The notes under the pieces are model-generated. The model was not told the DNA's origin, did not search any database, and saw nothing but the letters and a program-made list of their open reading frames with translations. From Hofstenia miamia (taxonomy: Eukaryota > Xenacoelomorpha > Acoela): a DNA stretch of 64,000 bases. The stretch spans positions 2,858,857 through 2,922,856 of the forward strand of contig SCFE01000010.1 of the NCBI GenBank assembly GCA_004352715.1, read 5' to 3'. A program made the translations under genes and the position numbers. Position 1 is the stretch's first letter; the number at the start of each line of letters is the position of its first letter. Shown in pieces: positions 13,527 through 24,483 of this stretch.

Positions 13527-14631
13527 AGTAGTAAAGGGGCTTAAAGGAGAGACTGCAAAAATGATTCTGATTGGTCAAGAGCTCATGACGTCACATGTCA
13601 AGTGATAGACTGTGAATATTGGCAAAGATGATTTAATTAGTGAGTCTTCAGTTTTTTTGACAGCTACTAATGTATTTTTGACAAGTGCTAATTGATTTGC
13701 AATACTTTTTTAATTGATTTTGTGGTGATTCATTTACATGTTAGGGCCAATTTACATTTACATACATTTTTTGGTTTTATATGACTAATTTCATTTCATG
13801 TTAATATACATGGGTATATCACACTTGATTGCATACATTACATTGCATTTTGTTAATATAACTCATTATCACACACTATGCCTTGCTTTTTCCATGATTT
13901 CAGATGATTGCACATACAATGTAATTTGGGAAAACTTTCAAAAAACCACATTTTGCTTTTGTCAATATACCCTATTAACATGTTTATCATATCAAGTTTT
14001 TTACACCACATTTTGCAATATCATGCTAATGACTATGTTCCATAAAAATTTTCCATGTTTTTTGTATAAAGACACAAACATGCAAAGACTACAATTTCGT
14101 TTTCAAGAGATACCCTATTTTTCCATTTTGTAAAATTCACATGTTTAATTCATTTTGCTGGGAAAGTATTTGCTATGCTTAAAAGCATAATACATAGTAA
14201 AAGTTACCTACATTTTTGGAAAGAGGGTTATGTATAAAACTGAAATTTACCGCCTAAAATGTTTACATATAATGTTATTTATTAATATAATTTATAGACA
14301 GACATGCATTTTTCAAATATAATTATATACATTTGCAGATTGTTACATCTTTTACCAACTTTTACATGGCAATTTTTCTTTACACTTATTTTTTGGTTTA
14401 TTTGATTTTTTTTGGGGTTGTACACATTTGGTGACTGATTAATCTTTTATCAACTTTTCCGACGTTTTTTCACTCTTACTTGCTTTTTATAATGTTATAT
14501 GGCTGCATACACTGTACTTGGATTTTCCACATTTCACTGCTTTTATCAACTTTTCCACATTGTTCAACTTCATTTGATTTATAAGCTTTGTTTACATGAT
14601 TGTATTTGTCACACTTTTCAATTGTTTTGTA

Positions 14632-14814
14632 TCACACAATTCCATGATATGCACCATGCTCTTGTTCTAAACATATAAACTTGAAAATGTGTATAGTGGG
14701 ATACAAATTCAATAGCAAAACATCTACAATTAATTTAAGTTCATAATTCACAACCTTAGTTAGAAAAATTATTGTGTCTAAATAATTCTCATTAGTCAAT
14801 TCAATCAATTGCAA
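14632..14814 (-). other. TIR open frame, variant of the 60-codon frame at 16270 and 33682
   Basis: The frame begins MQLIELTNENYLDTIIFLTK like its counterparts at 16270-16452 (-) and 33682-33864 (+), then diverges. It lies in TIR sequence, so its persistence may reflect arm identity only. No domain recognised; noted as a possible small ORF, not claimed as a gene. Confidence 0.15.
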
Positions 14815-15462
14815 AAGTGATTAAAACATTTTGACTTTTAATAGTTCATAATTTAGTTTTAATCAAAAGCATATATATAATTTACATGTACAATGTAAAG
14901 AGATAATACATCAACAAATATATATTAATCCACAAAATGTGTTTATTCAAAAAAAAACAGATATGCTGGGAAGTGAAAATATTTTATCAGTTTAACTGAA
15001 TAAACAATTAAATTATGTACCAAATTCTTTTTGGAAATGGTCAATCAGGTTCACTTCAATGTTAAAACCACCTTCAAAACATTGATTCATTTTATTCAAC
15101 CACATGACATGAAATTGTAGCAAAGAGAATGACAGAGTGATAGATAACAGCAGGCATAATTCAATGTCTGCTTTTCCTATTGTGCATAATATGCTGAGAT
15201 CTGAGAAAACTTGTTTTACTTTGTAAAATTTTGAGGGACAATTGCAATTCAATCAAAGTGGAGCATTCAAATCTCTGATGTGTTAAGTGTTCCCTAGTCA
15301 ATAATGGGAATTGTCAATTGGGAATTAATGCCATCTGCTATCTATTTTCTTCATAATTTCTCATTACGGCTTTTTATGCCAAAACATGCTTTCATCCCCT
15401 TGTGTAATATACAATGTCAGAGAAATGCGTACACTCTGTTCTTCTCTCTCATCTGGTACCAT

Positions 15463-16264
15463 TGTAGCATCATCCAAAGCAACTAAGCTGCAAGTGAAGA
15501 ATAACGTTGAATGATTAATAATAATTAGAATTGATTGTAAAATTTAGTTAATTATCTTAGTTATTTTGTAAGATGCAACTAAGCCACAATATTGTTCAAA
15601 TTAAGAAAAACTTGTTAGCCGATCAAGTAACATTTGACAAATTACATTGAGCGAAATTACGCTTACGAAGGAACAGCCATATTGGCAGACGAATTATTTA
15701 AAATTCAAAATCGGCAGGTACTTTTGGAAAATTTTTATAAATAGCTTTGAACTAACCAGAAATTTGATGAACAATAAATTCTTCGGAGTTTATTTTATTT
15801 TCATTCTACTCTTATCTGGTTTGATTATTTAATAAAATGTGCAGCTAGGCAAGTTGTGTTGAGTAGTGGCTGGATTCCATCACAGGATCAATTCGAAGGG
15901 TCCTTGTGCCAGTCATGAAACCGCACTTATGTTACAGTTAGGAGTTTTTCGATTCTTGCCTAGTCTGACTATCAATCTATACATGTATGAAATAATTAAT
16001 GCTTGAAATGACTGGATAGTCAACACTTAGGAATATATATTCTTAATAGTAGGAGACTCAACTATAATCAACCTGATAAATGACCTTACATGTAGTGCTA
16101 TTAAATGTAAGTATAGGGAACTGCAATCTTATTATTTAAATTACTAAGCCGATAGTTTTACAGTAATGGCTATTTCAATATTATGTAAATGCAGTTAGTG
16201 TTAATGCCCAGTTGCTTTACTTAATCAAAACAACAAACACTTTACAAAATTGAGTTTAAGTCAG
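15463..16264 (+). mobile_element. LTR copy A (partial solo LTR) in left Polinton TIR
   Basis: Starts TGTAGCATCATCCAAAG, as copies B (21464) and C (43324) do, and shares with them a TATAAATAG box, a GGGTCCTTG...CATGAA segment and a GCC.ATAG.TTTACAGTAATGGC segment. It is cut at the N at 16265, so its 3' end is missing. The right arm lacks this insertion: the TIR reads CATCTGTTACCATGGGAAC without it. Confidence 0.75.
15736..15744 (+). promoter_or_regulatory. TATAAATAG box in LTR copy A
   Basis: The same nonamer lies at the equivalent position of copies B (21739) and C (43594) although surrounding bases differ, which supports a retained LTR promoter element. Confidence 0.5.
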
Positions 16265-16269
16265 NCTTT

Positions 16270-16452
16270 TTATAATGTTATATGGCTGCATACACTGTAC
16301 TCAGATTTCCCAAATTTCACAGCTTTTATCAACTTTTTCACATTGTTTATCTTCATTTGATTTAAAATAAATTTAAGTTTGTAATTCGCAACATTAGTTA
16401 AAAAAATTATTGTGTCTAAATAATTCTCATTAGTCAATTCAATCAATTGCAA
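16270..16452 (-). other. 60-codon TIR open frame, identical in both arms
   Basis: Encodes the same 60 residues as 33682-33864 on the other arm, beginning MQLIELTNENYLDT. Identity simply mirrors the near identity of the arms here, so it is weak evidence for a gene. No domain or signal recognised. Confidence 0.2.
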
Positions 16453-17159
16453 AAGTGATTAAAACATTTTGACTTTTAATAGTTTTAATCAAAAGCTTAT
16501 ATATAATTTACATGTATGAAGTAAAGAGATAATACATCAATGAATATATATTAATGTGTAAAATTTTTTTTTGGAAATGGTTAATCAGTTTCACTTCAAT
16601 GTTAAAACCACCTTCAAAACATCAATTCATTTTATTCAACCACATGACGTGAAATTTTAGCAAAGAGCATGACAGAGTGATAGATAACAGCAGGCATAAT
16701 TCAATGTCTGCTTTTCCCATTGTGCATAATAATGGGAATCATCTATTGAGAATTAACATGGTCCACTATCTATTTTCCTCATAATTCCTCATTACAGTTT
16801 TTTATGCCAAAACTTGCTTTCATCCCCCTGTGTAATATACAATGTCAGAGAAATGTGTAAACTCTGCTCTTCTCTCTCATCTGTTACCATGGGAACTCAT
16901 CAATCAAGAATTAACACAAATTAGCATGTGCGCCATTCTATTTCTCTAGCAAGCTAATCACAGTGAACTAAAACTGGGTTTAATTTAAAACACTAATAAT
17001 AATTTGCTTTACCTTAAAAAATTTTTAAACCATTTACACTAGTGGAGAATTAACTTTTTATTTTTGTAATGTAGCAATGAAACACAGATCATTTTCACCA
17101 GAGAATATATAGAATCATCTTGTCCTTAAGCCTGAAACATATACAAAAAAAGCAAAATA

Positions 17160-17217
17160 TTAAACCACATCACCTGTATGTAGTAAAACACCATTTACAG
17201 ATAAACTATAATTGCTA
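17160..17217 (-). pseudogene. Major capsid protein fragment in TIR (duplicated piece)
   Basis: Minus strand encodes the NYSLSVNGVLLHTGDVV segment. It is the same DNA as at 17314-17370, repeated by the assembly join. Confidence 0.6.
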
Positions 17218-17313
17218 NTGCAATCTTATTATTTAAATTACTAAGCCGATAGTTTTACAGTAATGGCTATTTCAATATTATGTAAATGCAGTTAGTGTTA
17301 ATGCNAAAGCAAA

Positions 17314-17405
17314 ATATTAAACCACATCACCTGTATGTAGTAAAACACCATTTACAGATAAACTATAATTGCTAACAATGAGTGTAAGGCGTAATTTGTT
17401 AAACA
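17314..17405 (-). pseudogene. Major capsid protein fragment embedded in left TIR
   Basis: The minus frame contains NYSLSVNGVLLHTGDVV, nearly the same as NDYSLYANGVLLHTSDVVW of the major capsid gene at 48399-49679. A frameshift separates it from an upstream CLTNN.LHSL piece that also matches the capsid gene. The same fragment is on the right arm at 32886-32973, so it was part of the TIR before the arms diverged. Confidence 0.75.
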
Positions 17406-17577
17406 ATGTATGATGGAAGTAGAGATAATACAAAAAATGTATATAGGCGTATAACCCACTCCATGTTGCCAAGATGTCAATTTCCACTAACTTTTTTATG
17501 TTATGAAGCAAATCTACCATACAATGCTAATTTCACACATCAAAAATTTTTCTCTATGCAATATTTGATGGGTTGAC

Positions 17578-17760
17578 TCAGCACCTCCTTACTAATGCAA
17601 TGATAATAAAAACAGTCAAGAAGGGAAAATAAAAATGAGATACACATAAAATGAAATATTTAACACCAGAGAAGAAACATGAATTATTTTGAAACTTTGT
17701 GTTTGTTTTTAAAAAATATATAAGTTGACGATTTTTTCCAAAGATATAATCTCCATTCAT
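17578..17760 (-). CDS. Putative 60-aa membrane protein in Polinton TIR (left)
   Basis: ATG-started 60-codon frame. Begins MNGDYIFGKNRQLIYFLK and has one hydrophobic stretch near residues 34-56, ending in RRC. The right arm carries a frame of the same length (32532-32714) with several amino-acid differences but no stop or frameshift. The equivalent region of Polinton 2 (about 54060-54200) is recognisable but broken. A one-pass membrane protein is suggested. TIR location means two copies per element. Function unknown; it may also be chance in conserved TIR DNA. Confidence 0.3.
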   Translation of the reverse strand: MNGDYIFGKNRQLIYFLKTNTKFQNNSCFFSGVKYFILCVSHFYFPFLTVFIIIALVRRC

Positions 17761-18679
17761 TAAATTTGTAAACCCTGTAATGCATTCACCATTCTAAATA
17801 AATAAATGTTTTGTAAATATTTTATTATGCACATGCAAAAAATACAGATGTGTGATATACACACAAATAGAAACATTTAAACTGTATACAATTAAACAAA
17901 ATATTAAATGTAGCAAAATTCACTGTGTTTAATTTAGTTTAAAATGGAAATTTTAAAAAAACATACTCAATTATAATTTGAAATATTATAATAATATGCA
18001 TAGGTTATCAAACAATTATATGTCAACATACCTTGTTATTTTGTGTGTAGATGTTTTTGAAACCAAAAAATAATGCCTTCAATCTTTGACCTATCACCAA
18101 TTTGTATCATTCTTTATCATTATATAGTGATAAACAAGTCTTTTTGAAAGTGAAACCATCTTAAATTGATTTGAAACACAGTTTAAACTCTACCCACTTT
18201 GTTGAAAAAACTGCATATGATGTGTAAACTTGAACAAAAGGCAAAATCATTTCACTGATTCCATAGCAGTCTGATAAAATTAATAGTAGTGAATGCTATT
18301 GTAAAACACATAGTTCATGTACTCTGATATGAAATAAGAAACTACATAGCTCAATGTAAAGGCAGATGAATCTTCATACTAAATATTTTGCATTAATCAT
18401 TAACAAGGCATTTCATGAAACAATTTGAAAGCTAGAAACCACTAAGAAATTTTGTAAAACACATACAAAGCAATAATGTATCTCCCCAACACAACAAAAA
18501 TCAGTGCATAATTCATAGTTTCTCACTCAGTTGTTAGTTAAAAAATTGTAAATGTGTGAACCAACTTATACAATAAACATGTTGTATTAATTGAAATGTA
18601 ATGTATTTTACAAAGAATTCGAGTTCTAAAACACTTATTTGGTTATATACATGATGTGTGTTTCTACTAATGTTAAATA

Positions 18680-19183
18680 TTGCCATATATAGACATTTTT
18701 AAAAGAGTAAAATTAGCCAATCACAAAAACTCTATATTTATAAATTTTACAGATATTTTAAAACTACTATTCACAATTTTGGAGATGACAACTAATGTAT
18801 TTCTCAAATGCAGCTTTGATAGCATTTTACAGAATTTTTCAGCAATCAAACACAAGATGTGTGTTTTGCAAAATATTGATAAGCTCATGAATTATGAAGA
18901 TATACCACTCCCAAACAACAAAGTGTTGCATGTTCTGTTTCAGCCTTTGCAGGGACAATGTATATGTGACACAGGTTTTGGATAGACTCTGCATATAGAT
19001 GTAGATACCTCAAACTTCAAGTTGTGTGGAGAGAATATCCCTCATACATTTACTGCAGCACATATTTTAAAAAATAACATTGATAGACTGTATCCAGATG
19101 GTTTCCCAATAGACATTGCAATCCAGAAAATTTTCATGCTTATTGATGGAGAAATCAAAGACAATAAATTTAACATTTTTTAA
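18680..19183 (+). pseudogene. Polinton 1 gene X, unidentified, one in-frame stop
   Basis: The frame runs about 168 codons with a single TAG at 18983-18985 after DTGFG, then continues in the same frame through LHIDVDTSNFKLCGENIPHT to a TAA after DNKFNIF. A likely start is MTTNVFLKCSFDS at about 18785. It begins immediately inside the left TIR. No catalytic motif recognised. It may be a small virion or regulatory gene of the element. Confidence 0.45.
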
Positions 19184-19787
19184 TCATGGACATTCCTTAG
19201 AGTATTGTATATTAACCTGTGAATAAATGTGTCTAGATGTATTTTTCTTAACCTCACAACCATGAATACAGTTACTATAATACAGGTAATAAAATAATAA
19301 CAAAAAAGCATAATTGATTTTTCAATTTTCACTCTTCTACAGGCGGTGTTTGATATAAAAATATAGTCATAGACGTATATAAATCACTGGACAAGACATT
19401 GAAATTTTGCTAGTTGAATAAGTTACATGGAGGAGAATTCCACATTTTGAAACATAAAAACAGGTTACCATAGTAAACAAAAAACCAACTTTCACAAATA
19501 AACTCTCCACAAAGACTGATTAAAAATATTATTCTAGTTAAAATATTACAATTTTCACCACTTCCACCTGATATCAAGCATTGTTAAAATTATATGCATA
19601 TTTTCTAATATTGAAGTAAATTAAATTACACTTGCCTGCTAAATGTTTAGATCTTTACCACAAACTTAGGTAAGCTCTAGTTGATGTTTGGATCAAATGA
19701 ATTAAGTTATTTTTGATTGGTTTATATGCTAAAAGTTTGTAATAAATAACTTGTGTTTGAACACTTTTTTCAATTTTAAATTCAGTA

Positions 19788-20250
19788 ATGACTTCAAAAG
19801 CTGCTAGCAAAACACATGCAAAAAAATCCGCAAAAGCTGGGAAGAGCAAACAAGACGTTCTCTCACAACCCCAAAAATTTGTTTTAAACCCAATATTACC
19901 AAAGATGGTGTATTCCATAAACACTGTGGGTAAAGTAGTTCAACCAGATATGGTCAACACCCTCAATGAAGTTTCCAAAGAACACAGATGAAATATATCT
20001 CTGTTAGAAAATTAAAAATCAGTGAGTGGAAAAAAATACACAACGCATATAGCCTTCAGACAAAGTATGGCCCTACAGTAAAAATTATACTGCTTCTTCT
20101 TACCCAAATGTTATGCAGAGAAAGCTACAAGAGAAAAATATAAGATGTTTATCAGACTTAAAATTTGATGAGGCAAGGATAAATCACCAATATATCCAGG
20201 TGGCAATGCACAAATTGTATTTAGATTTAGTGTGTAAAAAATATTTTAGA
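19788..20250 (+). pseudogene. Polinton 1 small gene (TKYG/FLPKCY family), copy 2
   Basis: Starts ATG with a basic N-terminus (MTSKAASKTHAKKSAKAGKS) and runs 67 codons to a TGA at 19989. Downstream the family core is seen in shifted frames: TKYGPTVKII (about 20057) and LPKCYAEKA (about 20100). The gene is therefore broken by at least one stop and frameshifts. The lysine/serine-rich leader suggests nucleic-acid binding. Members: copy 1 at 8636-9060, copy 3 at 31068-31640. The OB-fold suggestion is inference from the beta-rich core. Confidence 0.5.
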
Positions 20251-20575
20251 ATAAATATATATGTGCCACTGATTTTTATTTTAATTGTTAAAAATTAGTA
20301 CTTACTAGTGAAACAAAACAACTCAATTTAAGAAACATGTGGTAAAATTTTTAAAAGATAAAAATACAAAACAAATTACCTATAAATTTAGTTTAATTTA
20401 AATATAGAACAAAGGAAATTACAAATGGTGTTTCACATGGGTCAAAATGACAATTGAAATAAATAAAAATTTTTTATCAATTAAAATTGAATTTCTATTA
20501 AATTTAAAAACTTAGTTTAAACAAAAAATATAACAAATAAATATTCTATAACAATTTGATATTATTAGACCAAAT

Positions 20576-21329
20576 GTGAATGACCAAGTTCAGCTCATAT
20601 TCATAAACCAAATAGTCCTTTTTTCTAACAAAGAATTTTTATTTACAGATGAAGAAAGTGTTTATCAAACATTTAATTATAAAACAAGTTATATTCATTC
20701 ACTCATAAGTTTTCTAACTGTGCAGTATACCCATTTTTCATTGTTTGAAGCCATGAAGAGTCAGCATGTATTATTTGAAATTCGTGGGAGTGCATTCAAT
20801 AGCATTTATTACATTAAAGAACTGTTGATTTTAATGGAAGAAAAACTTTACATTCTTACAGTATGCCACTTGAAAGCAGTGTTTAACTCTCTTCCACCAT
20901 ACATAAGAAAGGCTTTTAACTGGTATGAGTGGAACTTCCATCATGTTGCATTTACAGAAGGCAATCTCACAAGTGAACAAATGCTTCAATTTATCAATTC
21001 ACTAAATTTATCAACACAAGAGAATACAATTTTTTTTGGGGATATGATGCTATGAACTGCAAATTTCTTAGCCAAATAATCTCACAACCAGTTGAAAATT
21101 TACTCAATCATGGCTATTGGTACCCACAGAACACAGGGGGTTCTACCAGTTGTATAAAAGATTATTACAGGTTTATACATTGAATAAGACTCATGGTATA
21201 TTTAATATTACTAGCAAATGTAAATTAAGAAATTCATTGTTAATTCTCTACCACAAGGTGAAATACAGAACAAGTGATTTATTTTTTGCTAATTTTCTTA
21301 AAAACACTGATTATTTATTAGTTGTATAA
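20576..21329 (+). pseudogene. Polinton 1 gene Y, about 230 codons with frameshift
   Basis: A 159-codon frame (20576-21055) includes HVLFEIRG, IKELLIL, SLPPYIRKAFNWYEWNFHH and ENTIFFGD. A second frame continues through KFLSQIISQPVENLLNHGYW, and a third covers 21117-21329. From memory the IKEL / LP..I.K...W...N.H / G spacing resembles a transposon-associated protein family frequent in invertebrate genomes, function unassigned. No start can be fixed with confidence. It ends about 130 bp before the gypsy insertion. Confidence 0.4.
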
Positions 21330-21459
21330 AGGAAAATGATATTTTTCAAATACATTAACACTTGGGCATGTGCTATTAATTCCCAAAAGCATGTAATTTA
21401 TGCAAATGAACAATATGGAAAATGTTATTTCTCTATTTTTTAAAAAATTTGCGTATTTG

Positions 21460-21463
21460 ATGT
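21460..21463. repeat. Target site duplication of gypsy-like element (left), ATGT
   Basis: ATGT precedes the LTR start TGTAGCAT and recurs at 31002-31005 after ATGCTACA. A 4-bp duplication is typical of several Ty3/gypsy lineages. Confidence 0.7.
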
Positions 21464-22610
21464 TGTAGCATAATCCAAAGAAAATGCTGCTAATGAAGAA
21501 AGAAGAACAAATGATTAGTCAAAACTAAGATTGAATTATGATTATTTAGAAAAACAATTTAAGTTCAATTATCAGAATTATCTTTTTAAAATGCAACCAA
21601 GTAATAATTTAGCAAATTAGTACTTGTTGTCAAATTTTGACAAAACAAAGGGGGCAAATTCACTTCCATTATTTTCAGCCATTTTGGCAGACAAATTAAA
21701 TTTGAATTTTGAATGACAGGTACTTTTTCAAAGTTAACTATAAATAGAGTGTAAATCAGTTTGGAATTTGTTGAAGTAAATTCTTCAAAAATCTTATTCT
21801 TAGATTTTATATTGGTTTGATTATTTATACAGAATGTCAAGCTAAACAGTAAATGCAGTAGTAGTGGTTTGGGAACATATCAGGAGCAACTCGAGGGTCC
21901 TTGATCCAAACCATGAACCTGCATTTATGTTAGGTGTATGAATAGGAGTTTTTCTCCATTTAGCTGGCTATCAATTCAATCATTTACATGTAATCAATAA
22001 TCAACATCAGTAAGAAAGGGCTGGATAGCCTAACATAGGTTATACATATTTTATGTGATAGACTTAGGTGGCCTAGACTAATAAATCAACTGAGCATGTA
22101 CTATGTTATTTAAATGTAAGGTAGGAAGCTGCAAGTTATTAAGTAACTTAATTATATTAACTTAATTAAAGCCAATAGTTTTCAGTAATGGCTAAAGTAA
22201 TAATACTAAGCAGCTAGTGACATTGCAAGGTTGCAAATTGAATTAAATACATGATACAAATTGAGTTTAAGTCAGTTACAATTTGCATTGAGAACTACAC
22301 TGAGTTAGGATAGGGAATACATAAGAACTTTGTTGAGCTGAGGTTTGAAGCCACCTAGATCAGCTATGGAAACACAAATGGAATGATGCAGAGATCAGAG
22401 TCAGCTGGAGGCCAAAGATACACCATTCATGGAGCAGAGCTATGATGACAGAGTACCTAAATAGTATTCATTTATTTCAGTTAAGGGAAGATTAGCAGAA
22501 ATATATACAATAAATAGCTAACACAAGTACATCCCTACCCATGGTTGACGTGAAACAATAGTTTAAAAGAATCATTTAACCTACATCAACACTTGGTAGC
22601 AGATGCTACA
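21464..22610 (+). repeat. 5' LTR (copy B), 1147 bp
   Basis: Starts TGTAGCAT and ends ATGCTACA, immediately followed by a TGG-initiated primer site. Homologous to solo copies A and C. Contains TATAAATAG at 21739. Its last 150 bp are repeated as the 3' LTR remnant at 30850-31001. Confidence 0.8.
21739..21747 (+). promoter_or_regulatory. TATAAATAG box in 5' LTR
   Basis: Canonical TATA sequence about 275 bp into the LTR, conserved in copies A and C. Confidence 0.55.
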
Positions 22611-22975
22611 TGGCGACTGTGACAGATAAAGAAGAACAAAAGAAGAACAATCAGTTCAACATCCAAACTCAGAACTTAAAGCCTACAGAATGGAGAAATA
22701 ACTACAAAACACAGACAGGGAACACCAAGGCATACAAAGAGAAAAAAGCAGAAAAATTCATCAACATAAAAAACAAGGATGGGAAATCCAAAAAGATAAG
22801 AGAAAGAGACATAAAATGCTATGCTTGTGGACAAAAGGGGCACAGGAAGAATGAGTGCAAAAAACAAATCAATATGATTGGAGAGGAAGAAGCATATTAT
22901 GATGACAAGGACATAATCAAATCTGAATTGGAATTGGTAGAGGATCCCCAAACAGAGGAAGAATCAGAAAACTAG
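22610..22975 (+). CDS. gag remnant: nucleocapsid with CCHC zinc knuckle
   Basis: A 121-codon open frame, highly basic, with one retroviral-type zinc knuckle CYACGQKGHRKNEC (C-x2-C-x4-H-x4-C) around residue 75, followed by an acidic tail. A full gag would have several hundred residues of matrix and capsid upstream; here none is present. The only ATG in front overlaps the last base of the LTR and the primer site, so this is probably an internally deleted gag rather than a natural start. The frame ends just before the protease frame at 23011. Confidence 0.7.
   Translation: MATVTDKEEQKKNNQFNIQTQNLKPTEWRNNYKTQTGNTKAYKEKKAEKFINIKNKDGKSKKIRERDIKCYACGQKGHRKNECKKQINMIGEEEAYYDDKDIIKSELELVEDPQTEEESEN
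22611..22625 (+). promoter_or_regulatory. tRNA primer binding site candidate
   Basis: TGGCGACTGTGACAG directly abuts the LTR end, starting with TGG (complement of CCA). It differs by one base from the complement expected for an arginine tRNA 3' end ending GGTCGCCA, as I recall it. This position independently supports the LTR boundary. Confidence 0.6.
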
Positions 22976-23010
22976 TCAGAGTGCTGACTCAAAAAAACTG
23001 AGCACCAATA

Positions 23011-23274
23011 ATGATTATGACGAATTTGGATAACATTAATATGATAACAATAATGATAAATGGGATTTTAACAAAAGCAATGATTGATACAGGAGCAGCA
23101 ACATCAATAATTATGGATGAGTGCTTGACAAAACTGGGATTTAAACAAGATGACTTACAGTGTTCAAACAAAAGACTAATTAATGCATCTGGAGAGTACA
23201 TAGATATGAAGGGCAAGATTGAGGCAGTACAGATTAGAATAGTGAACACAACCTTCAAGCAAACACTAGTGGTA
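23011..23274 (+). CDS. pol: aspartic protease, N-terminal part
   Basis: The frame reads ...GILTKAMIDTGAATSIIMDE, which contains the DTGA catalytic triad of retropepsins with the preceding hydrophobic strand. The frame is open to the N gap at 23275. The other end of the domain (LGDDFLTKNG, equivalent to the family's LG-x-DFL segment) is seen after the gap at about 24495. Confidence 0.8.
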
Positions 23275-24274
23275 NNNNNNNNNNNNNNNNNNNNNNNNNN
23301 NNNNNNNNNNNNNNNNNNNNNNNNNNNNNNNNNNNNNNNNNNNNNNNNNNNNNNNNNNNNNNNNNNNNNNNNNNNNNNNNNNNNNNNNNNNNNNNNNNNN
23401 NNNNNNNNNNNNNNNNNNNNNNNNNNNNNNNNNNNNNNNNNNNNNNNNNNNNNNNNNNNNNNNNNNNNNNNNNNNNNNNNNNNNNNNNNNNNNNNNNNNN
23501 NNNNNNNNNNNNNNNNNNNNNNNNNNNNNNNNNNNNNNNNNNNNNNNNNNNNNNNNNNNNNNNNNNNNNNNNNNNNNNNNNNNNNNNNNNNNNNNNNNNN
23601 NNNNNNNNNNNNNNNNNNNNNNNNNNNNNNNNNNNNNNNNNNNNNNNNNNNNNNNNNNNNNNNNNNNNNNNNNNNNNNNNNNNNNNNNNNNNNNNNNNNN
23701 NNNNNNNNNNNNNNNNNNNNNNNNNNNNNNNNNNNNNNNNNNNNNNNNNNNNNNNNNNNNNNNNNNNNNNNNNNNNNNNNNNNNNNNNNNNNNNNNNNNN
23801 NNNNNNNNNNNNNNNNNNNNNNNNNNNNNNNNNNNNNNNNNNNNNNNNNNNNNNNNNNNNNNNNNNNNNNNNNNNNNNNNNNNNNNNNNNNNNNNNNNNN
23901 NNNNNNNNNNNNNNNNNNNNNNNNNNNNNNNNNNNNNNNNNNNNNNNNNNNNNNNNNNNNNNNNNNNNNNNNNNNNNNNNNNNNNNNNNNNNNNNNNNNN
24001 NNNNNNNNNNNNNNNNNNNNNNNNNNNNNNNNNNNNNNNNNNNNNNNNNNNNNNNNNNNNNNNNNNNNNNNNNNNNNNNNNNNNNNNNNNNNNNNNNNNN
24101 NNNNNNNNNNNNNNNNNNNNNNNNNNNNNNNNNNNNNNNNNNNNNNNNNNNNNNNNNNNNNNNNNNNNNNNNNNNNNNNNNNNNNNNNNNNNNNNNNNNN
24201 NNNNNNNNNNNNNNNNNNNNNNNNNNNNNNNNNNNNNNNNNNNNNNNNNNNNNNNNNNNNNNNNNNNNNNNNNN
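23275..24274. other. Assembly gap (1000 N)
   Basis: Exactly 1000 N: a scaffold gap of nominal size, so the true distance is unknown. Confidence 0.99.
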
Positions 24275-24483
24275 TCGGCTTCGGGCAGGAGCCCATGGAA
24301 CAACTGAAGAGGAAACATCATACTGCCCAGTCACCTAAACAGTGACGGTTAACACCCAAGTACTTAATTAACATAACTAGTTAATAAGAACGAAAAGTTT
24401 GATGGATCAACAAATGGGTAACACCTCACCCGCAGTTTACTAAGCATCCCTTAACAGTGATTAGACACGGCGTAACAAGCTAG
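24275..24483 (+). repeat. LTR-derived segment adjoining the gap
   Basis: GCTTCGGGCAGGAGCCCATG and GTCACCTAAACAGTGA match the 3' third of LTR copy C (about 44768-44840). It sits where mid-protease sequence should be, so the contig right of the gap starts in a different LTR copy, or an LTR fragment is inserted in pol. Confidence 0.55.

Larger units (their letters stand above)
16265..17305. other. Assembly artefact zone with three single-N joins
   Basis: Ns at 16265, 17218 and 17305. 17219-17304 is an exact copy of an internal piece of LTR A (about 16126-16212). 17306 onward repeats TIR sequence already read at about 17152. 16266 onward repeats the TIR from 14483. This is best explained by merged haplotypes or repeat-driven gap filling rather than biology. 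Confidence 0.75.
13527..18671. repeat. Left TIR of Polinton 1
   Basis: Matches the inverse of 31711-34810 over its whole length, at an estimated 90-97% by eye. It is longer than the right arm because LTR copy A is inserted at 15463 and because 16266-17217 repeats the TIR segment starting at 14483 after a single-N join. The inner limit is near TTTCTACTAAT at 18671. The segment before 15463 is more diverged from the right arm than the segment after 16266 is, and carries about 190 bp missing from both. Confidence 0.8.

Noticed and set aside
22989-24345. Very long frames on both strands across the N block.
   Set aside because: They are open only because N codons are not stops. Only 23011-23274 has protease content.
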